This document shows positions 1 through 12,352 of a stretch of 64,000 nucleotides of DNA, piece by piece. The notes beneath the pieces were generated by a model, which ran no database searches, was not told the DNA's origin, and saw nothing but the letters and a program-made list of their open reading frames with translations. Position 1 is the stretch's first letter; every line of letters begins with the position of its first letter. Position numbers and translations under genes: made by a program. The stretch covers positions 341,048 through 405,047 of the forward strand of contig NC_079899.1 in NCBI RefSeq assembly GCF_024868665.1, read 5' to 3'. This stretch comes from Triplophysa rosa. Its lineage: Eukaryota; Chordata; Actinopteri; Cypriniformes; Nemacheilidae.

Positions 1-164
1 ATACACTGACCAAAATTATGAACGCAACACTTTTGTTTTTGCCCCCAATTTTCATGAGCTGAACTCAAAGATCTAAGACTTTTTATATGTACACAAAAGG
101 CCTATTTCTCTCAAATATTATACACAAATCTGTCTAAATCTGTGTTAGTGAGCACTTCTGTCTC

Positions 165-1345
165 GCTCTCACAGCTGTATCACTCTCACTGTGTGTCCAG
201 CATGAGGTCAGAGAGATATCAATCTAGAAATCCTCTCTTGTTATCATCAATACAGCTGTCTCACTCTCACAGCTGTCTCACTCTCACTGTGTGTCTAGCC
301 TGAGGTCAAAGAGATACCTCTGCTTCAGTCCTCTGTTATCATCAATACAACTGTCTCACTCTCACAGCTGTATCACTCTCACTGTGTGTCCAGCCTGAGG
401 AGGTCAAAGAGATATCACTGCTGCAGTCCCCTCTGTTATCATCAATACAGCTGTCTCTCTCTCACAGCTCTCACTGTGTCTAGCCTGAGGTCAAAGAGAT
501 ACCTCTGCTTCAGTCCTCTCTGTTATCATCAATACAGCTGTCTCACTCTCACAGCTGTATCACTCTCACTGTGTGTCTAGCCTGAGGTCAAAAAGATATC
601 TCTGCTTCGGTCCTCTCTGTTATCATCAATACAGCTGTCTCACTCTCACAGCTGTATCACTCTCACTGTGTGTCCAGACTGAGGAGGTCAAAGAGATATC
701 ACTGCTGCAGTCCTCTCTGTTATCGTCAATACAACGGTCTCACTCTCACAGCTGTATCACTCTCACTGTGTGTCCAGCCTGAAAAGTTCAAAGAGATATC
801 ACTGCTTCAGTCCTCTCTGTTATCATCAATACAACGGTCTCACTCTCACAGCTGCGTCACTCTCACTGTGAATCTAGCCTGAGGTCAAAGAGATATATCT
901 GCTTCGGTCCTCTCTGTTATCATCAATACAGCTGTCTCACTCTCACAGCTCTGACCGTGTGTCTAGCCTGAGGTCAAAGAGATACCTCTGCTTCAGTCCT
1001 CTCTGTTATCATCAATACAGCTGTCTCACTCTCACAGCTCTCACTGTGTGTCTAGCCTGAGGTCAAAGAGATACCTCTGCTTCAGTCCTCTCTGTTATCA
1101 TCAATACAGCTGTCTCACTCTCACTGCTGCTTTACTCTCACAGCTATCTCACTGTGTGTCCAGCCTGAGGTGGTCAGAGATGCACCAGCAGTTCTCTTTG
1201 TTTTAATCAATAAAGCTGTCTCACTCTCACAGCTGTCTCACTCTCAAAGTGTGTCCAGTCTGAGGTCAAAGAGATATCAATGCTGCATTCCTGTTATCAT
1301 CAATACAGCTGTCTCTCTCACTGCTGTCTCACTCTCACAGTTTCC
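165..1345. repeat. Minisatellite, about 12 units of 87-100 bp
   Basis: The unit contains CTGTTATCATCAATACAGC followed by copies of CTCACTCTCACAGCTG and a GTGTGTCTAGCCTGAGG block. The GTTATCATC core recurs near 240, 335, 435, 522, 619, 719, 817, 916, 1005, 1093 and 1293, so spacing is 87-100 bp. Units differ by point changes and small indels. The short open frames across it (repeating a YHQYSC-like peptide) are by-products of the repeat and have no gene signals. Confidence 0.9.
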
Positions 1346-1399
1346 TACCTTTCATTGCTGTTTCAGTCTCATTGCTGTGTGGTTGTTTCAAGATAACAT

Positions 1400-2733
1400 G
1401 GAGTAAAAGCATGAAAGTAAAATAGTTTCAGAGAATGAACAGAACAGAAACCGTCGAATAAAAGTGTGTAAATGTGGAGAGTTTAATACAGCCAGCAAAC
1501 ACCCATTGAAGCTCCTTTACTTTTACTATAGTTGTGTAACATGGGAGGACTGCTCATCCCCCAGTGTGTGCACAAGCACTGTGTGGTTATTGTCATGTTA
1601 ATACAGGAATGTCTGCCACTGTTTGTCACCTCTTGCTCTTGTTTAAACTTCAGTTCTTCTCTTACTGACTGTGGCCTGCAGCCATATGTACATCTGTCTT
1701 TACCTGTACCCCAGCATCTTCATTCTAACACAGCCTCAGGCAGTATATAGAGGGCATGCATTGACATCACTTTCCGACGTGAACACACCAGGACAACACC
1801 CCCTTGAGTGTCAAAACACTCAGCAAAATCCTTGCCTTCTATTATTTGATTGGACAGTAATCCTCACCTTTTTTTCATTTGACTTGCCAACTCAATCAGA
1901 TTGGCATTGATGAGAGCTGTTAGTCAGCTCAGGTAGACCAGATCTGAGATCAGTTATCTACAATATTTGCAGCACTAAATACAGTTTGTGCTTTAGGCAA
2001 TTGTTTTGAGACTTCTAAGACACACCATGGAAAAAAAATCTACTGAGGTCCGGACATCAATGGCGAATATGGCCATGAGCAGAATGGGGCTTTTTTTCCC
2101 TGCCCACATGTAGAGATTGAATATTCAAGCTGTTCATTAATTTTTTACTCCTGAAGGAAAAACATGAATCAAGAATATTTATTGGGAAGAACAAACAACT
2201 GAACGAATGATACATAGATTGTTAAGTTATAGTTAGGGTCCAGTTTTGTTTTGCGTAATAATTATATTTTATGTAGTTAAAAGTAGTTGTAGTTCAAGTT
2301 TTTCTTCAAATCATTATTCATAACAATAGTGAAGATATACAAAGTAAACACAACAGAAGACTGCAGAAAGCTGTGAGAAAGTGCTAGATTTGCTGGTGGG
2401 CAGTGTTTAGTATCGTGTGTATGTGGATCATTTGATACGTTGCTGAGTCACTGGTTACTTTCAGTGCTGATTGTCAGGACCTGCATTGAACTTTCTAACA
2501 AAACTCAACATAATGTTGATCATAGTTTCGTTTCTCGAGGCTTAAAGGGATAAATGCCTCAAAAAAACTTCCATTATTTACTCTGACATGCCATTCCAGA
2601 TTTTCACTGTATGAATTCCTTTCTTCAGCTGAACACAAAGATGAAAAATGTCTGTACATTGGGAGTAAATGGCACCCAAAATGTTGCTGTTGTTGAAGCT
2701 CCAGAAACCATCCACCATTGAAGCGGTTATGAC
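1400..2733. other. Non-coding stretch, no gene seen
   Basis: AT-rich sequence without recognisable exons, RNA genes or clean element ends. A degenerate piece near 2545-2700 (AAAGGGATAAATG onwards) resembles the ends of the Angel-like inverted-repeat elements found later in the window. By position it is either intron 1 or 5' flank of mark1. Confidence 0.5.
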
Positions 2734-3883
2734 TAGGGCTGGGCCAGACTATTCAAATATTCGTTTGGTGGGTTGGCATTTGATTTTCAATTTTGAGATT
2801 CTAATTTTTTTTCTAACACCTGGCATCCCCAGGGGATGTACAGTTTGATGCGACCAGTACCATCTCAAAAGCATTACAAATGCTTGGAAAATGCGCACCA
2901 TGCGGCTTTCTCCAAAAGTGCTCGGGACGGAAGCTTGCTCTCTCATAGTGACTGCCTGCGAGTGAAGAGAGCGCGTTGCACCTCATTCGCGTCGAGACTG
3001 CCATTCTCTATTTCGGTGTGCTTGCAGCGGGTCTGCATTTGAACCATAGCCGCAGCTGAAGAGTGCGTTGCAACACATGCGCGCCGTGACTGTGCCTGTC
3101 AGCACGTGCTTCACGCGCATCTGCATTTAAAATATTGTATTTGTACATTGACCTGTTGTACAATGGCCTCAGGATCGATAGAACGTGGCACTGTGGAAAC
3201 TTTAGTGTAAAAGAGCAACAACACGTCAGTTGTGTGGGACTATTTTGGCTGTTTTGTGTGGATGATGCTGCGCAGTGTCAGGTATTGTGTGTGCTAACAT
3301 TAATGCTACCTCAAGGAGCGAGACTACTAATGTCATGCAGCACTTCCACAATAATAAGACAATATATAAGATACATGTATTAATCGTTTATATTTTTACT
3401 TACTTATTTAAAGATTGTCTAGTAAGTTAACAGACAGTGTTTAAGTGTAATCAACATGTTTATCATATGTGTATTACAGTGACGCATTATCAAATTACTG
3501 AGTGTGGTAAACCCAGTTTAGTTTTATATTTCTGTAATCTGCACTTTAGTTTCTGACATTAATGACTTTCATGTTACACCAAGTTTATTTGTCAGTGCTT
3601 TATGTCATGATAATTATTACATGTTTAAATGGCTAGAAATTTACCAAATCATTCAATATAGTAGTATGATTGAGGTCATTCTATAAGAATATGTCAATCA
3701 ATTTAGGCATCAACTAATATCATTTTAAGCCTGGCCTATATTTTATGGTTAATCTGTCTAATATTGTGTTGGTTACCATGATTTATTGATTTTCTTTATT
3801 TAATAATACAGAAGATAAGGTGTTTAAAAATAATCACATATTAAATTGCAATTAGATTATTTTTCTAAATCGTTCAGGCCTAA
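2734..3883. mobile_element. Probable hAT-type element remnant
   Basis: The left edge reads TAGGGCTGGGCC and the right edge GTTCAGGCCTAA, an imperfect inverted pair typical of hAT non-autonomous elements. No clean 8-bp target duplication is visible and no transposase frame remains. The boundaries are tentative. Confidence 0.3.
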
Positions 3884-4634
3884 TCTGAACCACAAACAAA
3901 AAATACTCCAAACATCTTTCTAAATGAACTTAATACAGAAACTAAACTAAATATAATTTGCCATTAAAAACAAAACTGAAATATTTTAATGTGAGCGGCA
4001 CGCTGTTCTGTAGTTTATTAAAAGTTTATTCATTCTGAATGTGTCGCGTGTCCATATTGCACCAAAATGCGACACTGCACTCCCTTGGGTCCGCAGCAAC
4101 ACACCCGCCACACATGAAGTCGATTGGATGAACACAGTGGAGTAGTCTAGTTTTTTGTTGTGAGTATACTCTGATCCCCCCAGTAGGGTTGGGTACCGTT
4201 CACCTTTTAGCCAGTACTGATGCGGTACCTGGAATTCGGTGTCAGTACCAAATGGTACCTTTTTTCGGTACTTTACTCTCTGTGTAATAAAAACATTTAT
4301 TTCACTGAAAAAAATAAGTCCAAACCTTTCAATTTCAACATTTTGTTGAAATTGTACACAAAAGAAATAAAGACTATCAGAAACACCTACAACATTATTA
4401 TTACTAGCATCTTATTCTATTTCCTCATCACACACATAATCATTTATTTATGCACTGTGATAATTTACCTAAACCATGAGGCCTCCACCATTAACAGACC
4501 ATTAGATAATATACAAAGAACAAAACTTGAAAAGTCTACAAAAATATTTTTACATCACAGAAAATAACAGATTGATTTGTAATATAAATTTTTAACAGAG
4601 ATACAGAAAGAATTACATATATATATATATATAT
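3884..4634. other. AT-rich stretch with a hAT end fragment
   Basis: From 4187, GGTTGGGTACCG followed by repeated GGTACC/GGTACT motifs resembles one end of another hAT family; its partner end is not seen. The rest is AT-rich and ends in an (AT)n tract (4616-4634). The 115-codon open frame at 4220-4567 shows no domain and is probably chance. Confidence 0.4.
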
Positions 4635-5938
4635 TAGGGCTGTCAATCGATTAAAATATTTAATTGCAATTAATCGCATGATTGTAATGAGTTAACTCGT
4701 GATTAATCGCAACTTAATCGCACATTTTTATCCATTATAAATGTACCTTAAATGAATACTTTTCAAGTTTTTAATACTCTAATCAACATGGGCATGGACA
4801 AATATTGATGCTTTATGCAAATGTATATTGTTTATTATTAGTGAAACCATACTCAACATAGAGCATGAAGACTAGACATGTTTCAAAGGTCATAGATGTT
4901 TTTCAAAGAACTTGTACATGTCTATTAAACACATGAAAAAAAACTGGAAAAACACAGGTTCCCATTACTTCTTTCTTTGCACTGAGCTATTTACTTACAC
5001 AAGCATGTTTACATTTTCGCAACTGTGATAGCTCGGTGGAGGCTGTGTGCAATGCAAGGCATATGCTAGAACGGAAGCTGCCTGGCCGCGGCAATCATGT
5101 TGCGTGCACTATCGGTGGTCAGTGGGCTAATTTTGAGTTCAATATTCCACTGTCTGGCTACCTGCAGAAAGTGCTCAGCACAAATGTCAGCATAGTGCCT
5201 CTCGTCTGTCTTCATGACGGTCAAAGCGTGCGACCGTAGTTTCCAGTGTGTGTCAAAATAATGAGCCGTGACCCCCAGGTAGCTATGGTTACTGAGGGAA
5301 GTCCAGTAATCTCTGGTGAGCGCAACCGTGTTTGTCTGTCTTATCGCCTCCTCGACTTTCGCTTTCTCCTCTTCGTAAGAGTCGTGAATCTTGCTTGTAA
5401 CAGTGGCTCTCGAAGGTAGTTCATATGTGTAATCGTTAGATGCGATGCGAATAATTTCAAGTAGACCCTCGTCCTCCACTACATTAACTGGCCTACATGC
5501 TGTAGCCACCCATTTAGCTATCGATGTGGTGAGTCTGTTGCTTGTGGAGTTGTCCATCCGTCTCTGCTGAAAACAATCTAGTGTGGTCTGCCGCGAGGAG
5601 GAGAGCTCTCTGCGTCAGTTGTATGCTTCGCGTCAAGTGATATTTTAAACTCGACGTGCTGCGGTGATAGCTTAATTCACATCGACAATAAATGCAGATC
5701 ACTTTAGTCTTGTCGACAGAACCATCAGACATCGTTTTATATATGAATTTTACGTTCAGAAGACCTATTTATTTCTCCATTTCTGTTTGCTGCTGCATCG
5801 TTTACTTTCTCAAACTACGGGCAAGGCCAAGGGTCAAACAGAAAATGCGCGCTGCGTTAATCGCACGTTAATAAAATTAGTGCCGTTAAAAGGAATTTGC
5901 GTTAACGTGTTATTAACGCGTTAATTTTGACAGCCCTA
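4635..5938 (-). mobile_element. hAT element with internal deletion
   Basis: The termini are inverted: TAGGGCTGTCAA at 4635 and TTGACAGCCCTA ending at 5938. The element sits in (AT)n sequence, so the flanking 8-mers ATATATAT and ATTTATAT are only a near match as target duplication. It carries the N-terminal part of a BED-finger hAT transposase on the - strand. The dimerisation/C-terminal half is missing, so it cannot be autonomous. Confidence 0.85.
5009..5732 (-). pseudogene. BED-finger hAT transposase, truncated
   Basis: The start at 5732 encodes MSDGSVDKTKVICIYC then CELSYHRSTSSLKYHL, a C-x2-C...H BED zinc finger as in ZBED1-like hAT transposases. The frame shifts around 5514-5557 and continues as a hAT catalytic N-terminal region (ALTRDYWTS, then LTTDSARNM). 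At 5066-5068 there is an in-frame TAG, after which the family-typical HMPCIAHSL follows in the same frame to a stop at 5009. So there is at least one frameshift, one nonsense change and loss of the C-terminal region. This is a dead mobile-element gene, not a host gene. Confidence 0.8.
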
Positions 5939-6515
5939 ATTTATATATATATATATAATATAATATATATAATGTTGATCATACAATAATACGTAATGAA
6001 ATGTGACAGTTCCTGCTGCACTTGTTCACAGCTTCAACTCACCTACGGCCTCACTCAACCTCTTCCATCGACTGCTCAATCTGTTCAAAAACTTGTTTCC
6101 GACTTAATGAAATTCACAATGTGTCCTGTTTTCGCTCCGCAACATTCACGATTTGTTCTGACGCCGCAAAAGCTTGCAGGTAAAGCCTCTACAGTTTCAG
6201 TGCGCTAGCTTCTACAGCAGATCTTTTAATATTATAGGCTATTTTTTACTTGTTCCCCTTTAATAAAACATGAAAGAAACAGAATAAATAAAAATGTTTC
6301 TCATATTGGCTGCTGTGTCACTGAGGTGCTGCGTTTGTAAGTCCGCTATGATAAAGCGTCTGCTGCATTAGCTAATAAATATATTGACGTTGTTCTAAAG
6401 TCATAGGCCGTCACAAACAAACTCGACACATTCTTTCTGTTTGTATAGTGGAGGTAGATTTTAAATTAGCAGAGGAAAAACAGATCTGAAAGAGCAACAA
6501 TTTCCCGCTATCTTA
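5939..6515. other. Non-coding spacer between elements
   Basis: Begins with an (AT)n tract flanking the hAT element. I see no exon or repeat ends in the remainder. The 70-codon frame at 5996-6208 has no recognisable domain. Confidence 0.4.
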
Positions 6516-8084
6516 CACTGCGTTCCAAATTATTATGCAAATTGGATTTAAGTGTCGTAAACATTTAATTTTATATTGTTCAATTAAACTTATGGATGGT
6601 ATTGTGTCTCAGTGCTCTTTGGATCACTGAAATCAATCTCAGACACCTGTGATAAGTAGTTTGCCAGGTGAGCCCAATTAAAGGAAAACTACTTAAGAAG
6701 GACGTTCCACATTATTAAGCAGGCCACAGGTTTCAAGCAATATGGGAAAGAAAAAGGATCTGTCTGCTGCCGAAAAGCGTCAAATAGTGCAATGTCTTGG
6801 ACAAGGTATGAAAACATTAGATATTTCACGAAAACTTAAGCGAGATCATCGTACTGTGAAGAATTTGTGGCTGATTCAGAGCACAGAAGGGTTCGTGCAG
6901 ATAAAGGCAGAATGAGGAAGGTTTCTTCCAGACAAATTCATCGGATTAAGAGAGCAGCTGCAAAAATGCCATTGCAAAGCAGCAAACAGGTATTTGAAGC
7001 TGCTGGTGCCTCGGGAGTCCCGAAAACCTCAAGGTGTAGGATCCTCCAGATGCTTGCAGTTGTGCATAAACCTACTATTCGGCCACCCCTAACCAATGCT
7101 CACAAGCAGAAACGGTTGCAGTGGGCCCACACATACATGAAGACTAATTTTCAAACAGTCTTGTTTACTGATGAGTGCCGTGCAACCCTGGATGGTCCAG
7201 ATGGATGGAGTAGTGGATGGTTGGTGGATGGCCACCATGTCCCAACAAGGCTGCGACGTCAGCAAGGAGGTGGCGGAGTCATGTTTTGGGCTGGAATCAT
7301 GGGGAGACAGCTGGTGGGCCCCTTTAGGGTCCCTGAAGGTGTGAAAATGAACTCTGCAAGGTATGTAGAGTTTCTGACTGAGCACTTTCTTCCATGGTAC
7401 AAAAAGAAGAACCATGCCTTCCGTAGCAAAATCATCTTCATGCATGACAATGCACCATCTCATGCTGCAAAGAATACCTCTGTGTCATTGGCTGCTATGG
7501 GCATAAAAGGAGAGAAACTCATGGTGTGGCCACCATCCTCCCCTGACCTCAACCCTATTGAGAACCTTTGGAGCATCCTCAAGCGAAAGATCTATGATGG
7601 TGGGAGGCAGTTAGCATCAAAACAGCAGCTCTGGGAGGCTATTCTGACATCCTGCAAAGAAATTCAATCAGAAACTATCCAAAAACTCACAAGTTCAATG
7701 GATGCAAGAATTGTGAAGGTGATATCAAAGAAGGGGTCCTATGTTAACATGTAACTTGCCCTGTTAGGATGTTTTTGATTGAAATAGCTTTTGATTTCAG
7801 TAAATATGACCTCCTAATGCTGCAAATTCAACAAATGACCATTTTCAGTTTTTTACAACCTATGAAATGTTTTCAAACTCTGTTGTGCATAATAATTTGG
7901 AACAGTGCATTTTGAGTTTTTCATTTTTTAAATAAATACTGTTGTCAGTGGGAGGTTTGTTCAATAAAATTCCAAATGTACCCTAACTGTTGATTACTTG
8001 AAAATTATACTGACTGTCATTTGCATCGACAAATTAGGAAAACCAGAGAAAGATATCATTTGCATAATAATTTGGAACCCAGTG
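6516..8084 (+). mobile_element. Tc1-like element, DD37E type, IR/DR ends
   Basis: Flanked by TA on both sides (6514-6515 and 8085-8086). The terminal inverted repeats begin CACTGCGTTCCAAATT (left) and, read inward from the right, CACTGGGTTCCAAATT, with about 27 of 28 positions equal. Related inner repeats lie at about 6701-6726 and 7886-7910, giving the two-repeat-per-end (IR/DR) layout of Sleeping Beauty-type elements. It encodes one transposase, broken by a single frameshift. Length is 1569 bp. Confidence 0.92.
6742..7754 (+). pseudogene. Tc1-like DD37E transposase, one frameshift
   Basis: The ATG at 6742 opens with MGKKKDLSAAEKRQIVQCL, the N-terminal paired-like helix-turn-helix of Tc1 transposases. 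Near 6860-6867 the frame shifts by one base and the rest reads openly to the stop at 7752-7754. Catalytic motifs are LFTDE, MHDNAPSH and SPDLNPIENLW. There are 37 residues between the second Asp and the Glu, so it is DD37E rather than the DD34E of most fish Tc1 elements. Total coding length is about 337 codons, normal for the family. The frameshift is the only defect I see, so the copy is young. It cuts and pastes DNA at TA sites in the family generally; this copy is presumably inactive. Confidence 0.88.
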
Positions 8085-8086
8085 TA

Positions 8087-8837
8087 GACACAACACATTG
8101 GTGAAAGTTAGGGATGGGCATTTTTTTATAATTTCATATTTGAGCTCGTATAAAAACGAATATTCATTTATTTAAATTAAGCTAATAAAGACATAATTTT
8201 TACGTTTTTATTTAGTCCCAATTTCACACCAAGCTTATAATTATCTTTAAATATTCATAACTCATTAATATTATATCCTGTATATAGGTTTTTTAATGTT
8301 GAATACATCATGTTGAAACATGAATAAAAATAGAAAGAATCATTTCAAAGGTAAACAACTAACTTCAGCTTATGCATGATGCATTTAGTTTATATAAATT
8401 AGTTTTAGTTTCTTTTTTTACTATTAAATAGTAATATATAGCCTATGACTTTTATTTTGGCAGGTTGTCGGAAGACGCTTATTTTTTAGTATGTCTGTTT
8501 CTTCACTCAAACAATAACATGTTTGTGTCATAAACTCTCAGAGCAACTCTGCGCAGACGCAGACCAATTCAAGAGCATCACGCGTGTAGCACTTTAAACT
8601 GTGCAGTTCATTGACGCAGACACCCAGAACAGCCAGATGGAATGTGTAAATAACAGGATTCGGCATCCACTAGTCCGCATCTAGTTGTATGGACTCAATG
8701 CAGCCGGAAGTTTCACTCGCAAAATAGACTAAAACTAAGTAAAATAGCAGTTCACCATTTCAATAAGCTATCACTTATTTATCAGAATAAGAAATACGTG
8801 TGAGCGTGTGAACAGGCTGAAATGCGTGTCTCACGGT
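8087..8837. mobile_element. hAT-like remnant holding shared internal module
   Basis: Starts near 8109 with TTAGGGATGGGCATTTT, a hAT-like end. From about 8440 to 8705 it contains a module (GAAGACGCTT, CACTCAAACA, CAGAGCAACTCTG, CAGAACAGCCAGATG) also present at 10640-10905 and 16880-17282 inside elements with different ends. A candidate right edge of the same outer element is at 11440-11463 (TTTCAGCCCTAA), but those ends do not pair well. Confidence 0.45.
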
Positions 8838-11272
8838 CAGAGGTGGGTAGTAACGCGCTACATTTACTTCGTTACATTTACTTGAGTAACATTTTGGAAA
8901 ATATGTACTTTTTAAGTAAAATTAAAAGTGTGTACTTTTACTCTTACTTGAGTAAATTTCTAATAGAAAATCTGTACTTTTACTTCGTTACATAACTTAC
9001 ATTGCGTGACGTTCCTTCGTTCCTTCATTTTAAAATATGCCTTTTAAAACACGTTGTTTATTTCAAGGTTGTCGTCTCTTTTTACGGGCATTCCCGAGTG
9101 ATCGATTCTTTTGAGTCGATTCTTTTGAAAGCATTAATTGAACAATGGGCAAAACCATTTGAATAGGCTAATGAATCAGTTCAAATGATTTGTTCAGTTC
9201 GCAGCACGATCTGAATCATCTGAAGCAGGATTACTCACTCCTCGTAGCGCGAAACTTAAGAACACGCAGAACACAAAGAGCGTTGGATGAAGTGGATATG
9301 AATCTATATCTATACAATCAAAACTGCAAATGTGTCATATTGTTTGCCAGCAATGATAAATGCCCGCCATATGTGCGCACCCGCGCGACCTGTTCGTCAG
9401 ACACCGCAACATGCGCGTTAACTGTCAGACACAGAGACGTGGGCTTGCAGAAATATACATTTGAAGAACAGAAGGAAGAAAACTTGTTGATGGGCGTGTG
9501 GTTCACTGTTACTGTTTGTTTACAAGTAAGAGCGTTTCACAACACACACGAGAAAACATGAGCTTTGTTCAAAAATGTGTATTTCATTTAAGAGAGCACT
9601 GCAGATGTTCTAGATCATCTTAGGAAATGCTCTGAGTTTAGTTCATGCTTTAGTTTGACATGGTCTATTATTCTAAATAAGTTGTGTAAACTACATTGAC
9701 ATCAGGACTAGATGAAATTTACAGAAATGCTTGTCTCTTCTGTGTTTGCGGTTCAATATTAATTTTATGTAGTAGGCCTATATAATCAGATACAAAGTAA
9801 CTAAGTAACTAGCTACTTGAGTAGTTTTTCATTGCATACTTTTTTACTTTTACTCAAGTAATTTTAAACTAGTGATCAGTGTTGTTTTTGGCGGCCTGTT
9901 TTAATTTTATGTTGTCTAGTCTTTGTGTCAAGCTGTCATTTTAGTTTTTATTAGTTTTAGTCACGTTCATACACTTTTTAGTCTAGTCAAGTTTCAGTCG
10001 ACTAAAAGTTTGAGCATTTTAGTCTTATTTTAGTCAGAATTATCCATGACTATTTTTCGTCTAGTTTTAGTCGACGAAAACTGATGACATTTTAGTCTAG
10101 TTTTAGTCAATGAAATTGTATTTTAGTCTCTTTTTAGTAATGCAATTCTATGTAACCCAGTCAGTATAAGTACCTAGTAGTATAGACGAAACCAAAATTT
10201 TATTTTAGCCAAACCCATTTCAAACAAGGTTATCTTATTCCAGACACGGAAGACGTCTATTTGAATTTACGGCCATCGGTAGGGGTGGGAATCTCTAGGC
10301 GTCACGATGCGATCGATTACGATTCGAGGGCGAATGTGATGATAAATCTCATGATCTTTTTTTTCTCGCTGTGTGTAGCATTTGTCATAACCCAGACCAA
10401 TTTTACTTCCAATATCCTTTATTAATAAAACAAATGGAAGTGATTTGGCAAGTCAACTGTAAGGTTACATTTGCCAGCATTGCAAAGAACCAACAGGAGA
10501 AGAGTAAATGCCCTCAGTGCCCTGTAGTAGCATACAGAATGCAGTAAATTAATGCAGACTTTTTTTTGCACATAGCACTGGAGCTAGAGAGGTTTACAGT
10601 TATTATAGTTCACTAAAGTATTTTTTGTCGGAGTGTTCAATTTAACGGGACTTTTATTTTGACGGGTCTTTGGTTAGACGCTTGAGTTTTTGTGTTTGCC
10701 GATAGCTTCACTCAAACAGTAAACGCTCGTAAAATAAACTCAGAGCAACTGTGTAGATGAAGTTCTTGTGTTCATATCCTCATACAGTGCAGACGCAGAT
10801 AAATCCTCGACCATCACTCGTGTTGTATGTTAAACTGTGCACATAATTCATTCAGACACGCAGAACAGCCAGACGACATTTAACCAACAGGATTCCGCAT
10901 CAGACGAAATAACGTTATAACATTTCGTCTCGTCTCGTTTTGGTCAACGACAATGAAGAGACATTTTAGCATAGTTTTTATTTTGTAAACCACATTTAGT
11001 CTCGTTTTTATTCGTCAACAATATTGCATTGTACATTTAATTCGTCATTGTAAATTTAATGCTGGTCATCGTCACATGACCAGCATTTACGTTGCGTCTC
11101 GTCTCGTTTTCGTCACGTGATAAAGGTTCGTTGACGACCATATTTCGTCATAATTTTCGTTGACGAAAGCAACACTACTAGTGACTTTTACTTGAGTAAC
11201 AATTTCTCTAGTTACTTGTACTTTTACTTGAGTAAAGATTTTGGCTACTCTACCCACCTCTGCTCACGGTGA
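8838..11272. mobile_element. hAT element with exact 8-bp target duplication
   Basis: The termini are CAGAGGTGGGTAG and CTACCCACCTCTG. Both flanks carry the identical 8-mer CTCACGGT (8830-8837 and 11273-11280). Subterminal sequence is rich in TTTACTTGAGTAA. No intact transposase is present. A second hAT (9877-11177) is inserted inside. The 123-codon frame at 9190-9561 has no recognisable domain. Confidence 0.93.
9877..11177. mobile_element. Nested hAT element
   Basis: The ends are CAGTGTTG and CAACACTA, flanked by CTAGTGAT (9869-9876) and CTAGTGAC (11178-11185), matching at 7 of 8 bases. Subterminal regions are dense in TTTTAGTC and CGTCTCGT repeats. It contains a further partial insertion beginning near 10275 (TAGGGGTGGGAATCTC) and one copy of the module shared with 8440-8705 and 16880-17282. 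No transposase frame. Confidence 0.85.
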
Positions 11273-11463
11273 ATGCGTGAGACTTGAGAGCCCTGTAACA
11301 TGAATAGAGTTTAGCGGGCTGTGCGTTAGTAATAACGGTCTGTGGGGAAACGCAGTGCTCCGTGTGTACTGTAGTTAAATGGATTAAACAAAGCTTCGAG
11401 GCAACAAAATTTACCTCGATGATTTTTTGTATTCGAATTACTCGAGGAATCGTTTCAGCCCTA

Positions 11464-11869
11464 AATCCGTGTCCATGCAGCGCTCCTTTGAATGAACAAG
11501 GGATTCAAAAATTTGTCCTTTTATTCTAAGCAAGTGCAAGCAGCTCTTAAAGTCCCCCTAATCCAGAAAATGCACTTTTAAATGTTGTTTGAACGTATGT
11601 GTGTGTCAAGAGTGTGTGTACAGAACCACCCTAGAATGATAAAAATCCACCCATTCATTTTTTTAAAACCCCAACTGTCCTCTTGAATGAGTTGTTGGCG
11701 TTCTCTCAGTAACCTGACGTCACATTGATTATGCCCTGCCCTTTACTGCTGATGGACTCTGCTGTCACCGCCCTTATCGAGTTGTACACTGTCCGCCATT
11801 GTTTTCACGCTGGACTACTTACAGTGAGCTACAAGAATGTTTTGTAACCATCAAGGTGTTTTGTTGTTG
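11464..11869. other. Non-coding spacer
   Basis: Unique-looking sequence between two hAT insertions. No exon, RNA gene or element terminus recognised. It is the host sequence into which the next element inserted: its last 8 bases (GATGCAAG, 11870-11877) were duplicated. Confidence 0.4.
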
Positions 11870-12244
11870 GATGCAAGTAGGGCTGCAACTAACGATTATT
11901 TTAATTGTTGACTAATCTAGCGATTATTTTTCGATTAGTCGACTAATCTAACGATTATTATTTTTTATTAATCTAATAAAGATTTTTTGGATTACCTTAT
12001 TAATCCTTTGGCAAACTTTGCAAATAAACAATAAATTCTAGTATTTTCTTACATTATAAAGCAAATCATACTTTTTACTCCACTACATCTTATAAATAAA
12101 TATTGTTGTTTTAATCCGTGTTTACATTAAAATCACTATCTTCTTTTAATTAAGTAGTTTTAATTTTAAAGGTAAAAAATAAAATAAATTTAGCTCTGTA
12201 TACTATGGTAGGCTATATGAGACCTTTTTTTTATTGCGCTTATG

Positions 12245-12352
12245 CTTTTTGTTGTCCTTATGTTGTTCCAATTGCTTCCATTGTTTCCCTCATCTGTAGG
12301 TCGCTTTGGATAAAAGCCTCAGCTAAATGACTAAATGTAAATGTAAATGTAA
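12245..12352. repeat. SINE/LINE 3' tail fragment
   Basis: Contains TCGCTTTGGATAAAAGC followed by AGCTAAATG and ending in repeated TAAATG units. This tail is shared by many fish SINEs and their partner LINEs. The 5' part is absent. Confidence 0.6.

Noticed and set aside
386..882. Short open frames with repeating YHQYSC-like peptide
   Set aside because: They follow the minisatellite period and restart in each unit; no gene signals.
165..1345. CRISPR-like regular repeat
   Set aside because: Contiguous tandem units without unique spacers, in a vertebrate genome.
7089..7463. 124-codon - strand frame in the Tc1 element
   Set aside because: Antisense shadow of the transposase.
9190..9561. 123-codon open frame inside a hAT element
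   Set aside because: No similarity to hAT transposase or any domain I recognise; likely chance.
8109..11463. Single outer hAT spanning TTAGGGATGGGCA to TTTCAGCCCTAA
   Set aside because: The two ends do not form a convincing inverted repeat and no target duplication is visible; they may be ends of two different elements.
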